64,000 nucleotides of DNA from LMUY01 sp965199165. GTDB taxonomy: Bacteria > Pseudomonadota > Alphaproteobacteria > Acetobacterales > Acetobacteraceae. This document shows positions 44,843-53,133 of the stretch, piece after piece (the first letter of the stretch is position 1; every line of letters starts with the position of its first letter). The stretch lies in contig OZ240681.1 of NCBI GenBank assembly GCA_965199165.1, forward strand, positions 2,852,001 through 2,916,000, written 5' to 3'. Made by a program: the position numbers and the translations under genes. The notes under the pieces are model-generated. The model saw nothing but the letters and a program-made list of their open reading frames with translations, had not been told where the DNA came from and did no database searches.

Positions 44843-45276
44843 CGGCGAGCGCGGGCCGGATCCCGTCCGGCCTGCGCACCGGACCGACGCCGGCCAGGCT
44901 GCTGTGGGGCCGGCGTCCCGTGACATCAGGATCCCGTTCGTCGTGCCGCTGCGGGCGTTCCGACTGGCGCACGCGCCCGGCCCCTCCCGCTGCCGCGACA
45001 GTGAGCGACGTGTGTCGCCCCGTCCTGCCGTCGACCTGGCCGAGGGTCCGTTTATCGGTCTCGGCGGCATGACGCCGCAGGGTGCAGGCAAAGCCGACGG
45101 AGTCCAGGCGGGTGGCCCGCTCCAGATTGCAGGCGGTTTGTGGCGGGATGGTGCCTCCGGCCTCGCGCGTTTATCCATGCCGTCCTGCCGACTTGCTGCA
45201 ACCACGGCTTGGCCAGCTCCGGCTGCCCCGGTCCGGCATCGCCGCGGCGACTGCAGCGGTCACGAAGGAGCATGGG
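44843..45276. other. Intergenic region before the DeoR gene
   Basis: About 430 bases with no recognised gene; the open frames that cross it have no domain signature. It likely contains the DeoR promoter. Confidence 0.35.
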
Positions 45277-46158
45277 ATGGATACGACGAGAGCTCACCCG
45301 TCCGACGAGTCCAGGGACGGCGCCGAGGACCTCCTTCCCGCCGAGCGGCGGGCGAAGATCATGGACTGGTTCTCGGAGAACCAGGTCGCATCGACCCAGG
45401 ACATGGCGCGGAGGCTGAACGCCTCCATCTCGACGATCCGAAGGGATCTCGACAGCCTGGCTTCCGACGGCCTCGTCAAGCGGACTCACGGAGGAGCCGT
45501 GAGGGTTAGGCAGAATACCACTTACGAGCAGCGGAGCGAGGAGGCCAGGGTGACGTCGGTGGAGGAGAAGCGAGCCATCGCCAGAGCGGCAGGCAGCATC
45601 CTGAGGGCTGGTCAGAGCATCATCATCGACTCCAAGTCAACCTCGCACCAGTTCGCGTACGTGGTGGCGGAGATGACGATCCCGCTCACAGTCGTGACGA
45701 ACGACGTGCACGTGGCGGGCGTTCTCGCGAACAAGAACCACGTCACCTTGATCGTCCCCGGGGGCACCTGCCGGCACGGGGCCTACGTGTTGCTGGGAGA
45801 GACCGGGACACGGTTTGTGCGCGATCTCAACTGCGACCATCTATTCCTCTGCACCCATGCGCTCGACCATGCCGGTCCCTCGGACACGTCGCTGGATCTG
45901 GTGCACCTGCAGAGGGAGATGATCCGGGCCGCGGCGGAGACGACGCTCCTCATCGACAGCAGCAAGTTCGGCAGCAGGGCCCTTTACGACGTCGTCCCCA
46001 TCGAGCGGATAAGGCGCGTGATAACCGACGAGGGATTGTCGCCCAACGACCGGGAGAGGTACGGGCGCCTGGTGGAGACCCTGGTGATCGCCCCCATCGC
46101 CGACGACCCGGGTCTGCCCGCGGACAGGCAGCGGACGAACGGCTCCTCGGGTGTCTAA
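45277..46158 (+). CDS. DeoR/GlpR-family regulator
   Basis: A 293-residue DeoR-type repressor. LLPAERRAKIMDWFSENQVASTQDMARRLNASISTIRRDLDSLASDGLVKRTHGGAV is the complete winged helix. The effector domain has the sugar-isomerase-like fold motifs IIIDSKSTSHQFA, LTVVTNDVHVAG and LLIDSSKFG. AAGGAG stands six bases before the ATG at 45277. It probably regulates the binding-protein/oxidase/RidA genes upstream of it; effectors of this family are usually phosphorylated sugars, so the pairing with an amine oxidase is atypical. Confidence 0.92.
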   Translation: MDTTRAHPSDESRDGAEDLLPAERRAKIMDWFSENQVASTQDMARRLNASISTIRRDLDSLASDGLVKRTHGGAVRVRQNTTYEQRSEEARVTSVEEKRAIARAAGSILRAGQSIIIDSKSTSHQFAYVVAEMTIPLTVVTNDVHVAGVLANKNHVTLIVPGGTCRHGAYVLLGETGTRFVRDLNCDHLFLCTHALDHAGPSDTSLDLVHLQREMIRAAAETTLLIDSSKFGSRALYDVVPIERIRRVITDEGLSPNDRERYGRLVETLVIAPIADDPGLPADRQRTNGSSGV

Positions 46159-46189
46159 CCCCATGCGGCGGGGTGAGGACGCGGCGAAG

Positions 46190-47158
46190 ACGCCGGGAGG
46201 TCTACGTGGTATCCGATCGCTTGAACCGTTGGCGGCGGCTCATCCGGGGCTGGCGCATCTCGCGGCTGTTTATCTGTTTCACCGAAGCAGCGATGTCGGT
46301 GCTGCACTCGGCCAAGGAGAAGAACGTCACATTGCGCAGCCGGCCGAGGATATGTAGGACGGCGCGACACGTACGCCCGCCTCAACGGCGACCTTATCGC
46401 GCGGCGTTTCGGCCGGGCTGGGAGGATCCCCATGCCGTAATGCGTCGCCATCGCGCCGCAGCTGCAGTTCACCTCGGGGTCGTAGAACGATGCCTTGTGG
46501 ATCGCGCTCTTGAGGTTGTCAGGCACCAGCAGCCGTGGCGGCGCACCCCAAAACCGAAACATGCGCACGTGGGCGCCAATCAAGTTCGGCAGCTTCTGCG
46601 TCCAGGTCGCCTCGCATAGGTCAGGCTGGACGCAACCAGCACGGCGGCGAAGATCTCCGCCGTGCTCACCGCGTCCGCGACCGGATCGGTGATCGGCGTC
46701 AGCTTGCCGGAATAGTCGACGAACGCCTTGTGTCCGGCCTCGCGCTGCTGGCGTATGGTTGCGACGGCCACCGCTCGAACTCGTGGAACAGCTGGCAGAA
46801 CCGGCTGTCACCCGGTAGACCACTCGGTGCTCCTCCCAAAGCGCAAGCAGATCGACGCCTGGCCGTTCAAGCTCGCGCACCATCCGCCGACCTGTCAGGC
46901 TTGGCGTGACACCGAGCCCCGGCGCGCACGCCTAAGTTGACGGATAGCCACGCCATCAGACTCTCGTCGGTGACGTCCGCCGCCAGCGGCGAGCCAATCC
47001 CCGCTGCGGCCGCCCGGCGGGTACTCGCGCACCGTGCTCGGCGCCACGCCCAACTCGCGCGCGATCTCCCGAGTGCTCGCCCCAGCGCCGAAGAACATCG
47101 TCAGCAACTGCTTGATTACCGCATGGGTAGCCTCTGTATCGGCGTCCTGCCTCTCCAT
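46190..47158 (-). pseudogene. IS21 istA relict (third subtype)
   Basis: Scattered over several minus-strand frames are unmistakable istA pieces: MERQDADTEATHAVIKQLLTMFFGAGASTREIARELGVAPSTVREY at the N-terminus, then HKAFVDYSGKLTPI with the first Asp, EATWTQKLPNLIGAHVRMFRFWGAPPRLLVPDNLKSAIHKASFYDPEVN, and MGILPARPKR. Many frameshifts and stops show long inactivity. No istB remnant was recognised. Confidence 0.85.
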
Positions 47159-47640
47159 CGATTGCGATGGCGCCACTGGAAGCCAGGTCATTGCTGACCC
47201 GCGAGACAATCCCCTTCCCGGATGCCCGCTACTCAGACAGGGTTGGCGACATTTTCGGGACGGTGGGCGGCCTGAGTTTGGATCGATGGGCGCCATCACG
47301 TCAGAATGCTAGGCGGTCGTCTGTCATTGCTCGCTGCTTGGCAATGGAGTGGGGATCGTCATCCCAGCCGCTGTCCACAGCAGGGGCACGATGCGCCGCC
47401 GGCACGTGTCAGCCTCCGTGTCCGCCATCGCCTCGCTCGATCATCCACCACCATGCGGCAAAGGTGCCGTGTTGGTCAGCAATGGTTAAGGTGCTCGACT
47501 AGCCGCCACCTCTACACGCTGGTGTCCGGCAATCCGCGCCAGGAGCATAGATTGCGCTTGGATCCACCCTTCCGCTACCCTATCCAATCTTGTCCGTTTT
47601 GTCGGAAAGCTGGTAGGCCGTTGTTTTGGCAACAAATATC
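47159..47640. other. Region between the IS21 relict and the tRNA gene
   Basis: About 480 bases without a recognised gene; part is likely the outer end of the IS21 relict. Adjacent to the tRNA this is where an island attachment site could lie, but no repeat of the tRNA end was spotted. Confidence 0.35.
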
Positions 47641-47715
47641 TGGAGCGGGCGAAGGGATTCGAACCCTCGACCCCAACCTTGGCAAGGTTGTGCTCTACCC
47701 CTGAGCTACGCCCGC
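47641..47715 (-). tRNA. tRNA-Gly (GCC)
   Basis: On the minus strand the 75-base sequence folds as a standard cloverleaf: acceptor GCGGGCG pairing with CGCCCGC, D-arm GCTC/GAGC, anticodon arm with loop TTGCCAA (anticodon GCC), and T-arm with GGTTCGAATCC. The discriminator is T and CCA is encoded (47641-47643). Confidence 0.95.
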
Positions 47716-47774
47716 GCTACCATCGGCCGTGTAGGCGGGTTTCAGCCCGATTGCAAGCTGCCGACTCTCCCCTC

Positions 47775-49020
47775 TAGGAGAATCGCTTGAACGGCGGTCA
47801 AGCTGATTGTCGCAGGAGTTGTTCGAGGTAAGCGGTATCCCAAGCGGCTGATTTCCGCCGCACCTTGAGGCTGTGCTTGTCTTTGGGCGTGCGCAGGAGG
47901 TTCATGGCCATGTGCCTGACGGTGGCCATGTTCTGCGGCCCTGCACCAGTTCGCAGTCGGCTGAGGTCTTCGTGGAAGACCACGTACAGCACCCAGTGCA
48001 GCCTGTTCTCGACATGCCAATGACAACGCACGGCGTGGGCGAACAGCTTGGCGTCGAGTGGGAATGACGACAGGTAGTAGCGCCGTTCCCGGCTTGTAAC
48101 GCCGTCGCGCTCGACCTCGGCTTCGACCATGGCAATGGCGCGCAGGCCCGGGAACCGCGGCTCGCCTGGATGGCGCCGGGTGGTGGTGAGCCATCCCACC
48201 TCGTGACTGACCAAGTGGCGGCGCACGGCGATGCGGCCGTGGTCGCCGTCGGTGGTCTGGACGCGGCTGTGAACGGTGGCGGCTGGGTCATCGAGGTAGT
48301 GCCTGATCTCGTCGTGCAGGCTGGCCTGGTTGTCCTTGACCGCGAGCAGGTAGTCGCCACCACGGTCGAGGATGGCCTGCGCGATCTTGGTCTGGCACCC
48401 CATGGCGTCGATGGTGACGAGGGCGCCGGTGAGCGCCAGGCGTTCGAGCAGGAGCGGGATGGCGGTGATCTCGTTGGATTTGGCTTGGCACGCCTGCTGG
48501 CCGAGCACGAGGCGCCGACTGCTGGCCCAGGCGGACACCATGTGGAGCGGACCGCGGTCTCGGCTGCGGTCGTGGGTGCGCCGCGAGGTCTTGCCATCAA
48601 TGGCGACGATTTCGGGGGCGGTGGAGGCTGGAACTGCCTCGCGCAGGCTCTCGACCCAGGCAGTGAAGCACTCGGCGAAGAGCGCGCCATCGATGGCGTT
48701 GATGACGTCGTTGAGAGTGTCGTGGCTGGGGACGCCCGCCTTGTAGGGCAGCAAGCGGCGCAGGAATTCTTGATGCATCTGCCCCCACCGCCTGATCTCC
48801 ACAAAATCCTCGGCCCCGGCCAGCGTGCCGCACAGGACCAGCAAAAGGACCTCAGATAACGGAAACAGCACCTTCCAAGACTGCCGAGGGTCCTTCAGCG
48901 CAGCGAAGTGCTCGATCAGCGATGCGCCAGCCATCGGAAAACCTCCTCACCAAGAGGTCTCCTATGAATCAGATATCAGAGCGCGCCGGAATCCCCGACG
49001 CCTTCAAGCGATTGCCCTGC
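47775..49020 (-). mobile_element. ISAs1-family insertion sequence, complete with target duplication
   Basis: About 1,246 bp bounded by imperfect inverted repeats (AGGAGAATCGCTTGAACGG at the left; the right end, read inward, AGGGCAATCGCTTGAAGGC). The 10-base sequence CTCTCCCCTC flanks it on both sides (47765-47774 and 49021-49030), a typical ISAs1 target duplication. The insertion is therefore recent and simple. It landed at the edge of an older ISAs1 relict. Confidence 0.85.
47798..48934 (-). CDS. ISAs1-family transposase
   Basis: A 378-residue transposase: HFAALKDPRQSWKVLFPLSEVLLLVLCGTLAGAEDFVEI, EIVAIDGKTSRRTHD with the first Asp, LVTIDAMGCQTKIAQAILDRGGDYLLAVKDNQ with the second, and HVENRLHWVLYVVFHEDLSRLRTGAGPQNMA with the catalytic Glu region. 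No interruption is seen. Confidence 0.95.
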   Translation of the reverse strand: MAGASLIEHFAALKDPRQSWKVLFPLSEVLLLVLCGTLAGAEDFVEIRRWGQMHQEFLRRLLPYKAGVPSHDTLNDVINAIDGALFAECFTAWVESLREAVPASTAPEIVAIDGKTSRRTHDRSRDRGPLHMVSAWASSRRLVLGQQACQAKSNEITAIPLLLERLALTGALVTIDAMGCQTKIAQAILDRGGDYLLAVKDNQASLHDEIRHYLDDPAATVHSRVQTTDGDHGRIAVRRHLVSHEVGWLTTTRRHPGEPRFPGLRAIAMVEAEVERDGVTSRERRYYLSSFPLDAKLFAHAVRCHWHVENRLHWVLYVVFHEDLSRLRTGAGPQNMATVRHMAMNLLRTPKDKHSLKVRRKSAAWDTAYLEQLLRQSA

Positions 49021-49033
49021 TCTCCCCTCCTCC

Positions 49034-49680
49034 AAGGAACCACTTGAACGGCGATCACGCTGATTGACGAAGCAATTGGTTGAGGTTGGCGATACACCAC
49101 GCAGCTGAAATCCGCCTTAACCTTAAGGCAATGCTTGTCCTTTGGCGTTCTGTGGCCCGGCCCCGCTTCGGAGGCGGCTGAGGTCATCGAGATAGCGCCT
49201 GATCTCGTCGTGCACACAGGCCTCGTTGTCTTTGACGGCCAGCAAATAGTCGCCTCCGGTGGAGAATGGCTTGGGCGATCTTGGTCTGGCATCCCATGGC
49301 GCCGATGGGGACCAGCGCGCCGGTGAGTGCCAGGCGTCGAGCAGGAGGGGGGGGAAGGCCGTGATCTCGTTGAACTTGGCTTGGCACGCCTGCTGGCCGA
49401 GAACGAAGCGCTTGCTACTGGCCCAGGCGGACAGCAGATGGGGCGGTCCGCGGTCGCGGTTGCGGCTGTGGGTTCGGCGCAAGATCTTGCCCTCGATGGC
49501 GATGACCTCGGGGCTCGTGGTCAAGGCCGGGGCCGGCTCGCGCAGGCCTTCGACCCAGGGGATGAAGCACTCGGCAAAGAGCGCGCCGCCAATGACGTTG
49601 ACGACATCGTTGAGGGTGTCAGCCTTGTAGCGCAGCAAATGGCGCAGGAACTCCTGATGCATCCACCAGGGCGCTCCCAA
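49034..49680 (-). pseudogene. Older ISAs1 relict
   Basis: A shortened and rearranged copy of an ISAs1 transposase: MHQEFLRHLLRYKADTLNDVVNVIGGALFAEC, SPEVIAIEGKILRRTHS, GGDYLLAVKDNEACVHDEIRRYLDDLSRLRSGAGPQN. The segment between the second Asp and the Glu region is deleted, the first Asp is Glu (AIEGK) and frameshifts occur. The end CAAGGAACCACTTGAACGG resembles the intact element's terminal repeat. Confidence 0.85.
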
Positions 49681-49846
49681 GCGCTTCCCCTGAAACCCCG
49701 CCCCCCTCGCCAGCCACACACCCGCTCGCCCAGCCAAGTCCGGGCGCGGCGCAAGCGGCTGGTTGCCGCCGGGTTGTGGTGCCAGGGCGCGACTACATCT
49801 AAACATGTGCGCGGACACGGACACGACGCGCAGAGGATAGGCATCC

Positions 49847-50785
49847 ATGGACACCATCATCGGCCAGCAGCCCCAGCGGACCAAGGGCGCCGCGAATGCC
49901 AGCATCGTCGATGCGGACCAGACAACGTTCGTGCGCGAGGTGATCGAGGCATCCCGCACCCTGCCGGTCCTGGTCGACTTCTGGGCGACCTGGTGCGGGC
50001 CATGCAAGCAGCTCACGCCCACGCTCGAGCGGGTGGTCGGCGCGGCCGGTGGGCGGGTGAAGCTCGTCAAGGTGGATGTCGACAAGAACCGCGCGCTGGT
50101 CGAGCAGCTTGCCCGCATGGGGCTACCCATGCAGTCCATCCCCACCGTCGCCGCGTTCTGGCAGGGCCAGATCGCCGATCTGTTCCAGGGCGCGCTGCCC
50201 GAGAGCGAAGTGAAGAAGTTCGTCGAGCAGCTGTTGAAGCTTGCCGGCGGCGCAATGCCGGCGGCGGAGATGCTGGCAGAGGCACAGGCGGCCCTGGCGG
50301 ATGGCCGCGCGGAGGAGGCAGCCGAGCTGTTCAGCGCCGTATTGGCGGAGGAGGCCGAGAACCCGGAGGCCTGGGGCGGAATGGTGCGGGCGTTCCTGGC
50401 GCTCAACCAGCCGGAGCAGGCGGCGGAATTGCTGGGGCAGGTGCCACCGAAGATCGCCGACCACGTCGCCGTCAACGGGGCGCGCAGCGCAGTGGCACTG
50501 GCGCGGGAGGGCGCCCAAGCTGCCGCTGGCTTGGCCAAGCTGCAGCGGCAGGTTGCCTCCAACCCGGCCGACCACGCCGCGCGCTACGAACTGGCGACCG
50601 CGCTGAACGCCGTGGGCGAGCGCGACCAGGCTGCCGCCGCCTTGCTTGACATCCTGCGCCAGGACCGCACCTGGAACGAGGGCGCCGCCCGGCTGCAGCT
50701 CCTCAAGTTCTTCGAGGCATGGGGCAACGCGGATCCGGCAACGCCGGCAGCCCGCCGAAAGCTCTCGGCCTTGCTGTTCAGCTGA
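49847..50785 (+). CDS. Thioredoxin-domain co-chaperone CnoX/YbbN-like
   Basis: A 312-residue protein. Residues 20-130 form a thioredoxin domain with the CGPC centre (FWATWCGPCKQL) and the cis-Pro in QSIPTVAAF. The remainder is tetratricopeptide-like (AQAALADGRAEEAAELFSAVLAEE, ARYELATALNAVGERDQAAAALLDIL). This is the architecture of the chaperedoxin CnoX (YbbN), which holds unfolding proteins for GroEL or DnaK under oxidative stress. Unlike the E. coli protein (SXXC) it keeps both cysteines. Its stop is two bases before the Lon-domain gene, so they are co-transcribed. Confidence 0.92.
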   Translation: MDTIIGQQPQRTKGAANASIVDADQTTFVREVIEASRTLPVLVDFWATWCGPCKQLTPTLERVVGAAGGRVKLVKVDVDKNRALVEQLARMGLPMQSIPTVAAFWQGQIADLFQGALPESEVKKFVEQLLKLAGGAMPAAEMLAEAQAALADGRAEEAAELFSAVLAEEAENPEAWGGMVRAFLALNQPEQAAELLGQVPPKIADHVAVNGARSAVALAREGAQAAAGLAKLQRQVASNPADHAARYELATALNAVGERDQAAAALLDILRQDRTWNEGAARLQLLKFFEAWGNADPATPAARRKLSALLFS

Positions 50786-50787
50786 CC

Positions 50788-51453
50788 GTGGATGGGTGGC
50801 CCAACTCGATAACGGAACTGCCGGACGAGTTCCCGGTGTTCCCGCTCGGAGGCGCGTTGCTATTGCCGCACGGCAAGCTGCCGCTGAACATCTTCGAGCC
50901 GCGCTACAAGGCCATGGTCGAGGACGCCTTGGCCGACCAGCGGCTGTTCGGCATGATCCAGCCGGACCTGTCGTTACCGGAGCTCGAGCATGGCCCGCGC
51001 CTGTTCAAGGTCGGCTGCCTCGGCAGGCTGACCTCGTTCAGTGAGACGGGGGATGGCCGCTACCTCGTAGCGCTCAGCGGCGTCGTCCGCTTCGACGTGC
51101 GGGCCGAGCTGGCGGAACGCCGCGGCTACCGCCGGGTGGCCGCCGACCTGTCTCGCTTCCGCGGCGATCTGGAGCCGCCACCGACCTCGCTGCCACAGCG
51201 GACCGCGTTGTTGCAGGCCCTGCGCAGCTACTTCACCAACAACGGGTTCGACGCGAACTGGGACGCCATCGAGGGGATGGAGGACGAGGAGCTCGTCGTC
51301 ACCCTCTGCATGGTATGTCCCTTCGACGTCTTGGAAAAGCAGGCCTTGCTGGAGGCTGCCGACCCTGCCAGCCGGGCCGACACGCTCGTGACGCTGCTTC
51401 AGATGGGCGCGCATGGCCGGGGCGATGACGAAAACGGTCGTCGGCTGAGCTGA
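50788..51453 (+). CDS. LON peptidase substrate-binding-domain protein
   Basis: A 221-residue protein consisting only of the Lon N-terminal (LAN) domain: PVFPLGGALLLPHGKLPLNIFEPRYKAMVEDAL, GCLGRLTSFSETGDGRYLVALSGVVRF. No AAA+ or protease part follows. The GTG at 50788, two bases after the CnoX stop, is taken as start because residues before it belong to the overlapping gene. It is a common partner of cnoX-like genes in alphaproteobacteria; its role is unknown. Confidence 0.88.
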   Translation: MDGWPNSITELPDEFPVFPLGGALLLPHGKLPLNIFEPRYKAMVEDALADQRLFGMIQPDLSLPELEHGPRLFKVGCLGRLTSFSETGDGRYLVALSGVVRFDVRAELAERRGYRRVAADLSRFRGDLEPPPTSLPQRTALLQALRSYFTNNGFDANWDAIEGMEDEELVVTLCMVCPFDVLEKQALLEAADPASRADTLVTLLQMGAHGRGDDENGRRLS

Positions 51454-51472
51454 TCCCGCAGGAGGTGCCACC

Positions 51473-51667
51473 GTGTCCGAACCCCCACAAACGCAGAGCG
51501 AAATAGACCCGAAGCTGTTGGAAATCCTCGTCTGCCCCGTCACCAAGGGCCCCCTGGTCTATGATCGCGCCGCAGCCGAGCTGATCAGCCGGTCGGCTGG
51601 GCTGGCCTACCCGGTGCGCGACGGCATCCCCATCATGCTGCCGGACGAAGCCCGCCCGCTCACATGA
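51473..51667 (+). CDS. Trm112-family protein
   Basis: A 64-residue protein starting at GTG, preceded by GGAGGTG. It shows the Trm112/YcaR pattern: DPKLLEILVCPVTKGPLVYD, then LISRSAGLAYPVRDGIPIMLPDEAR. Only one Cys of the zinc knuckle is kept (LVCPVTKG), as in many bacterial members. In other organisms Trm112 activates methyltransferases. Its end overlaps DUF971 by four bases (ATGA). Confidence 0.9.
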   Translation: MSEPPQTQSEIDPKLLEILVCPVTKGPLVYDRAAAELISRSAGLAYPVRDGIPIMLPDEARPLT

Positions 51668-52044
51668 CCGCGGCGCCCGTCGAAATCCGCGTCCGACGGG
51701 CGACACGACGGCTGGAGGTCACCTTCGCGGGCGACCGTCGCTTCAGCTATCCCGCTGAATACCTGCGGGTCGAGAGCCCCAGTGCCGAGGTGCAGGGGCA
51801 TAGCCCAGCCGAAAAGAGGGTGGTCGCGGGCAAGCAGGATGTCGGCATCGCCTCGGTCGACCCGATCGGCCACTACGCCGTCCGGATCCGCTTCGACGAC
51901 GGGCACGACACCGGCATCTACACCTGGGGTTACCTCCTCCAGCTCGGCGAGGAGCAGCAGGCGCGATGGCAGGCCTACCTTGCCGCCCTGGCCGTGAAGG
52001 GCCTCAGCCGCGAGCCTCGGCCGGCCCGATCCGGACCGCGGTGA
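51664..52044 (+). CDS. DUF971 (gamma-butyrobetaine hydroxylase-like N-terminal) protein
   Basis: A 126-residue DUF971 protein: EIRVRRATRRLEVTFAGDRRFSYPAEYLRVESPSAEVQGH, GHYAVRIRFDDGHDTGIYTWGYLLQLG. The family is often linked to iron-sulfur protein maturation (Mrp/ApbC fusions). Last gene of the cnoX, LON-domain, Trm112, DUF971 run. Its final 41 bases overlap the convergent L,D-transpeptidase gene. Confidence 0.9.
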   Translation: MTAAPVEIRVRRATRRLEVTFAGDRRFSYPAEYLRVESPSAEVQGHSPAEKRVVAGKQDVGIASVDPIGHYAVRIRFDDGHDTGIYTWGYLLQLGEEQQARWQAYLAALAVKGLSREPRPARSGPR

Positions 52045-52510
52045 GCCCACCGCCCAAGATGTCGCGCAGGTCCTGCACCGCCAACGCCACGCAGCCCTCG
52101 GTCGGCGCGTAATCCGGCCGGGCCACATGTAGGAAGATCGCCGAACCCGCCCCGCGCACCACCGGCTGGTCGTTCCATCCCAGCACGCCGACGATGTCGT
52201 ACAGGCCGTCACCACGCCACAGCGCCTCGTGCCGCGCGGCACACGGCAGGCTCACCGCATGGTTGTAGCGGTCGTCCATGGGGTCGTCACACCACCCGTC
52301 TGCCGGGCCAATCGGTTCGAGCGGAACCACCGTGCGGGGCGCCGGCCCGCGATCGGCTCGGAACAGCACCCGGCGCAGCGGCAGCAGCCCGATCGGGCTG
52401 GCGCCGTCGCCCTCCTGCTTGTGGCGCTGCAGCCCGCCGCGTCCGTGGCAGCAGCGCCATCGGCCGCCAGCCATCTGCAAGAAGCCGTCGCCGCTCACCT
52501 GCGCTTGCAT
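52004..52510 (-). CDS. L,D-transpeptidase (YkuD) family protein
   Basis: A 168-residue YkuD-type enzyme without an obvious signal peptide at the chosen start: GGRWRCCHGRGGLQ, KQEGDGASPIGLLPLRRVLFR, then the active-site region IFLHVARPDYAPTEGCVALAVQDL (His and Cys). Members form 3-3 cross-links in peptidoglycan or attach proteins to it. The ATG at 52510 overlaps the upstream stop (TGATG). The histidine usually before the GC pair is Glu here (TEGC), a variant seen in the short alphaproteobacterial branch. Confidence 0.88.
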   Translation of the reverse strand: MQAQVSGDGFLQMAGGRWRCCHGRGGLQRHKQEGDGASPIGLLPLRRVLFRADRGPAPRTVVPLEPIGPADGWCDDPMDDRYNHAVSLPCAARHEALWRGDGLYDIVGVLGWNDQPVVRGAGSAIFLHVARPDYAPTEGCVALAVQDLRDILGGGLTAVRIGPAEARG

Positions 52511-53070
52511 CAGCCGAACCCGGTCATCGTCCCGGCATAGGCATCCAGGGCGACGCGCACCGCCGGCGGGGGCGCGTCTGGCCCGGCCAACTGCGTGTCC
52601 GCTCCGCCGCCCAGGAAATCGGGCAGGACGGTGGCGAGCGTCGTGTAGCCGCCGGGCTGGGTCATGCTGCCCGGTGACACCGTCCGTATCCCCGCCTCGG
52701 CGCCTGCGGCTTCCATGCCCTCCGGCACGGCCGGACGGGAGGTGTCTGGCTTCAGGCTGAACAGCTCGGTGGCGAAGTTGAGTGCCACCGCTCCCATGAC
52801 GCCCAGCGGGCCGCCGAACATCGCCCCCGTGACGACCGACCCCAGGATGGAGAGCGGCGGCGGCAGCGTCTCGCCCGTCGCCTGGCGGTAGAGCATGCCG
52901 ATGACCGGCAGATGTTGCAGGGGGTTGAGGGCATGTTTTGCCTCCTCGACGGAGAACACCGCGGCGCCGGGCAACCCGCCTTGCGGGCAAGTCTCCGAAC
53001 CAGTGTCGAACACCGTCAGGCGCGGCGGCGAGATCGGTGCGGTGGTGGCGAAGGCGGCGGCATCGGTCAT
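52510..53070 (-). CDS. Conserved hypothetical protein with hydrophobic centre
   Basis: A 186-residue protein not assigned to a named family. The centre has VEEAKHALNPLQHLPVIGMLYRQATGETLPPPLSILGSVVTGAMFGGPLGVMGAVALNF, which resembles a glycine-rich, membrane-associated motif found in small conserved alphaproteobacterial proteins. The rest is Pro/Ala-rich. It lies between ribA and the transpeptidase and is coupled to the latter (TGATG). Confidence 0.7.
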   Translation of the reverse strand: MTDAAAFATTAPISPPRLTVFDTGSETCPQGGLPGAAVFSVEEAKHALNPLQHLPVIGMLYRQATGETLPPPLSILGSVVTGAMFGGPLGVMGAVALNFATELFSLKPDTSRPAVPEGMEAAGAEAGIRTVSPGSMTQPGGYTTLATVLPDFLGGGADTQLAGPDAPPPAVRVALDAYAGTMTGFG

Positions 53071-53133
53071 GGTCAGCGCCTTGGTTGGGCCGGCTTGTGG
53101 CACGTCCGCAGCAGCAAGCGCCGTGCCGCGGGA

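Noticed and set aside
49327..50649. A 440-codon plus-strand frame across the ISAs1 relict and the CnoX gene
   Set aside because: The CnoX frame has clear thioredoxin motifs; this one is a shifted shadow with repetitive Arg/Gly composition.
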